27,322 bases of DNA from positions 223,147 through 250,468 of the forward strand of contig BFEA01000415.1 of the NCBI GenBank assembly GCA_003427395.1, given 5' to 3'. The position numbers and the translations under genes are program-made. Within the stretch, counting starts at the first letter, position 1. Each line of letters opens with the position of its first letter. Origin of the DNA: Chara braunii (lineage: Eukaryota; Streptophyta; Charophyceae; Charales; Characeae). Under the pieces are notes generated by a model. That model had not been told where the DNA came from, ran no database searches, and saw nothing but the letters and a program-made list of their open reading frames with translations. Of the stretch, positions 27,118-27,322 are shown piece after piece.

Positions 27118-27322
27118 ACAGAATACATCATTCTGAGCTACCCAGTCAGTTCAATGATGATAATATCTCAAGGCCATCCCCCTAAAAAAAAAGAAAAGGA
27201 AATCCATTTTCAACCACCAGTACTTTGCCCCAGCTATCAGCCACCGGAAAAAAAGTAGAGTGGAAACGTTTCTAGTCGGATGAATTTGGGAGCTCCTGTA
27301 TCCTAAAACAGTGGCTTGTATA
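27118..27322. other. Right edge of the window, nothing recognised
   Basis: Contains the right arm of the long inverted repeat and short A-runs (27184, 27248). There is no gene. Confidence 0.4.

Larger units (their letters stand above)
25760..27239. repeat. Long-range inverted repeat, about 30-bp arms
   Basis: The left arm (25760-25789) and the complement of the right arm (27209-27239) share TGATAGCTGGG, then CA and AGTACTGGTGGTTGAA, with one substitution and one indel. A third partial copy, AAGTACTGGTGGTTTAAG, lies at 26558 in direct orientation. The arms could be the ends of a 1.48-kb non-autonomous transposon that contains the MITE at 25975 and the SINE at 26721. No target duplication was found. 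Confidence 0.5.

Overview
The window is nuclear DNA of a eukaryote, most likely a streptophyte (land plant or charophyte alga). The reasons are plant-type L1 LINEs (ORF1 with a DUF4283-like domain and zinc knuckle, ORF2 ending in a zf-RVT zinc-binding domain), hAT-type DNA transposons, poly(A)-tailed short retroposons, MITE-like inverted repeats, many microsatellites and one assembly gap of 130 N. I see no bacterial operons, no intact host gene, no rRNA and no intact tRNA. The species cannot be fixed from sequence alone; a repeat-rich charophyte such as Chara is a guess.

Positions 1-4560 are a stack of nested transposons. The host layer is the 3' half of a LINE ORF2 on the + strand (LINE-A). 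It is interrupted by a short retroposon (R1-1, target duplication TGCTACAT), by a second 5'-truncated LINE in opposite orientation (LINE-B, 592-2697), by a 799-bp non-autonomous hAT element (2906-3704, 8-bp target duplication GGACCAGC), and by another short retroposon (R1-2, imperfect 17-bp target duplication). With the inserts ignored, the LINE-A fragments align in order with LINE-B protein.

Positions 4560-9540 hold more R1 copies, a cluster of tRNA-like modules on the minus strand, an 8-bp telomere-like array (GGGTTTAA)n and a 24-bp perfect palindrome. Positions 9540-11250 are microsatellites and a long polypurine tract containing the gap. Positions 11255-13700 are AT-rich with a fold-back element. 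At 13703-13993 there is a decayed hAT transposase dimerisation segment, followed to about 16640 by coding-like but frame-broken + strand sequence with several tandem duplications.

Positions 17900-24133 hold a third LINE (LINE-D, minus strand). It has a long, decayed ORF1 with a glutamine-rich tail and the 3' end of ORF2, but the endonuclease and the catalytic reverse transcriptase are missing. A 356-bp piece of its ORF2 is present twice, 1678 bp apart and nearly identical, with scrambled junctions. The right end (24300-27322) has pyrimidine-rich repeats, one unrecognised ORF, a 384-bp MITE with two nested inverted repeats, and a tRNA-headed poly(A) retroposon.

The elements do not form a working pathway. 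The most informative biology is the insertion order, the modular short-retroposon family sharing a motif with a LINE 3' end, and the local rearrangement inside LINE-D.
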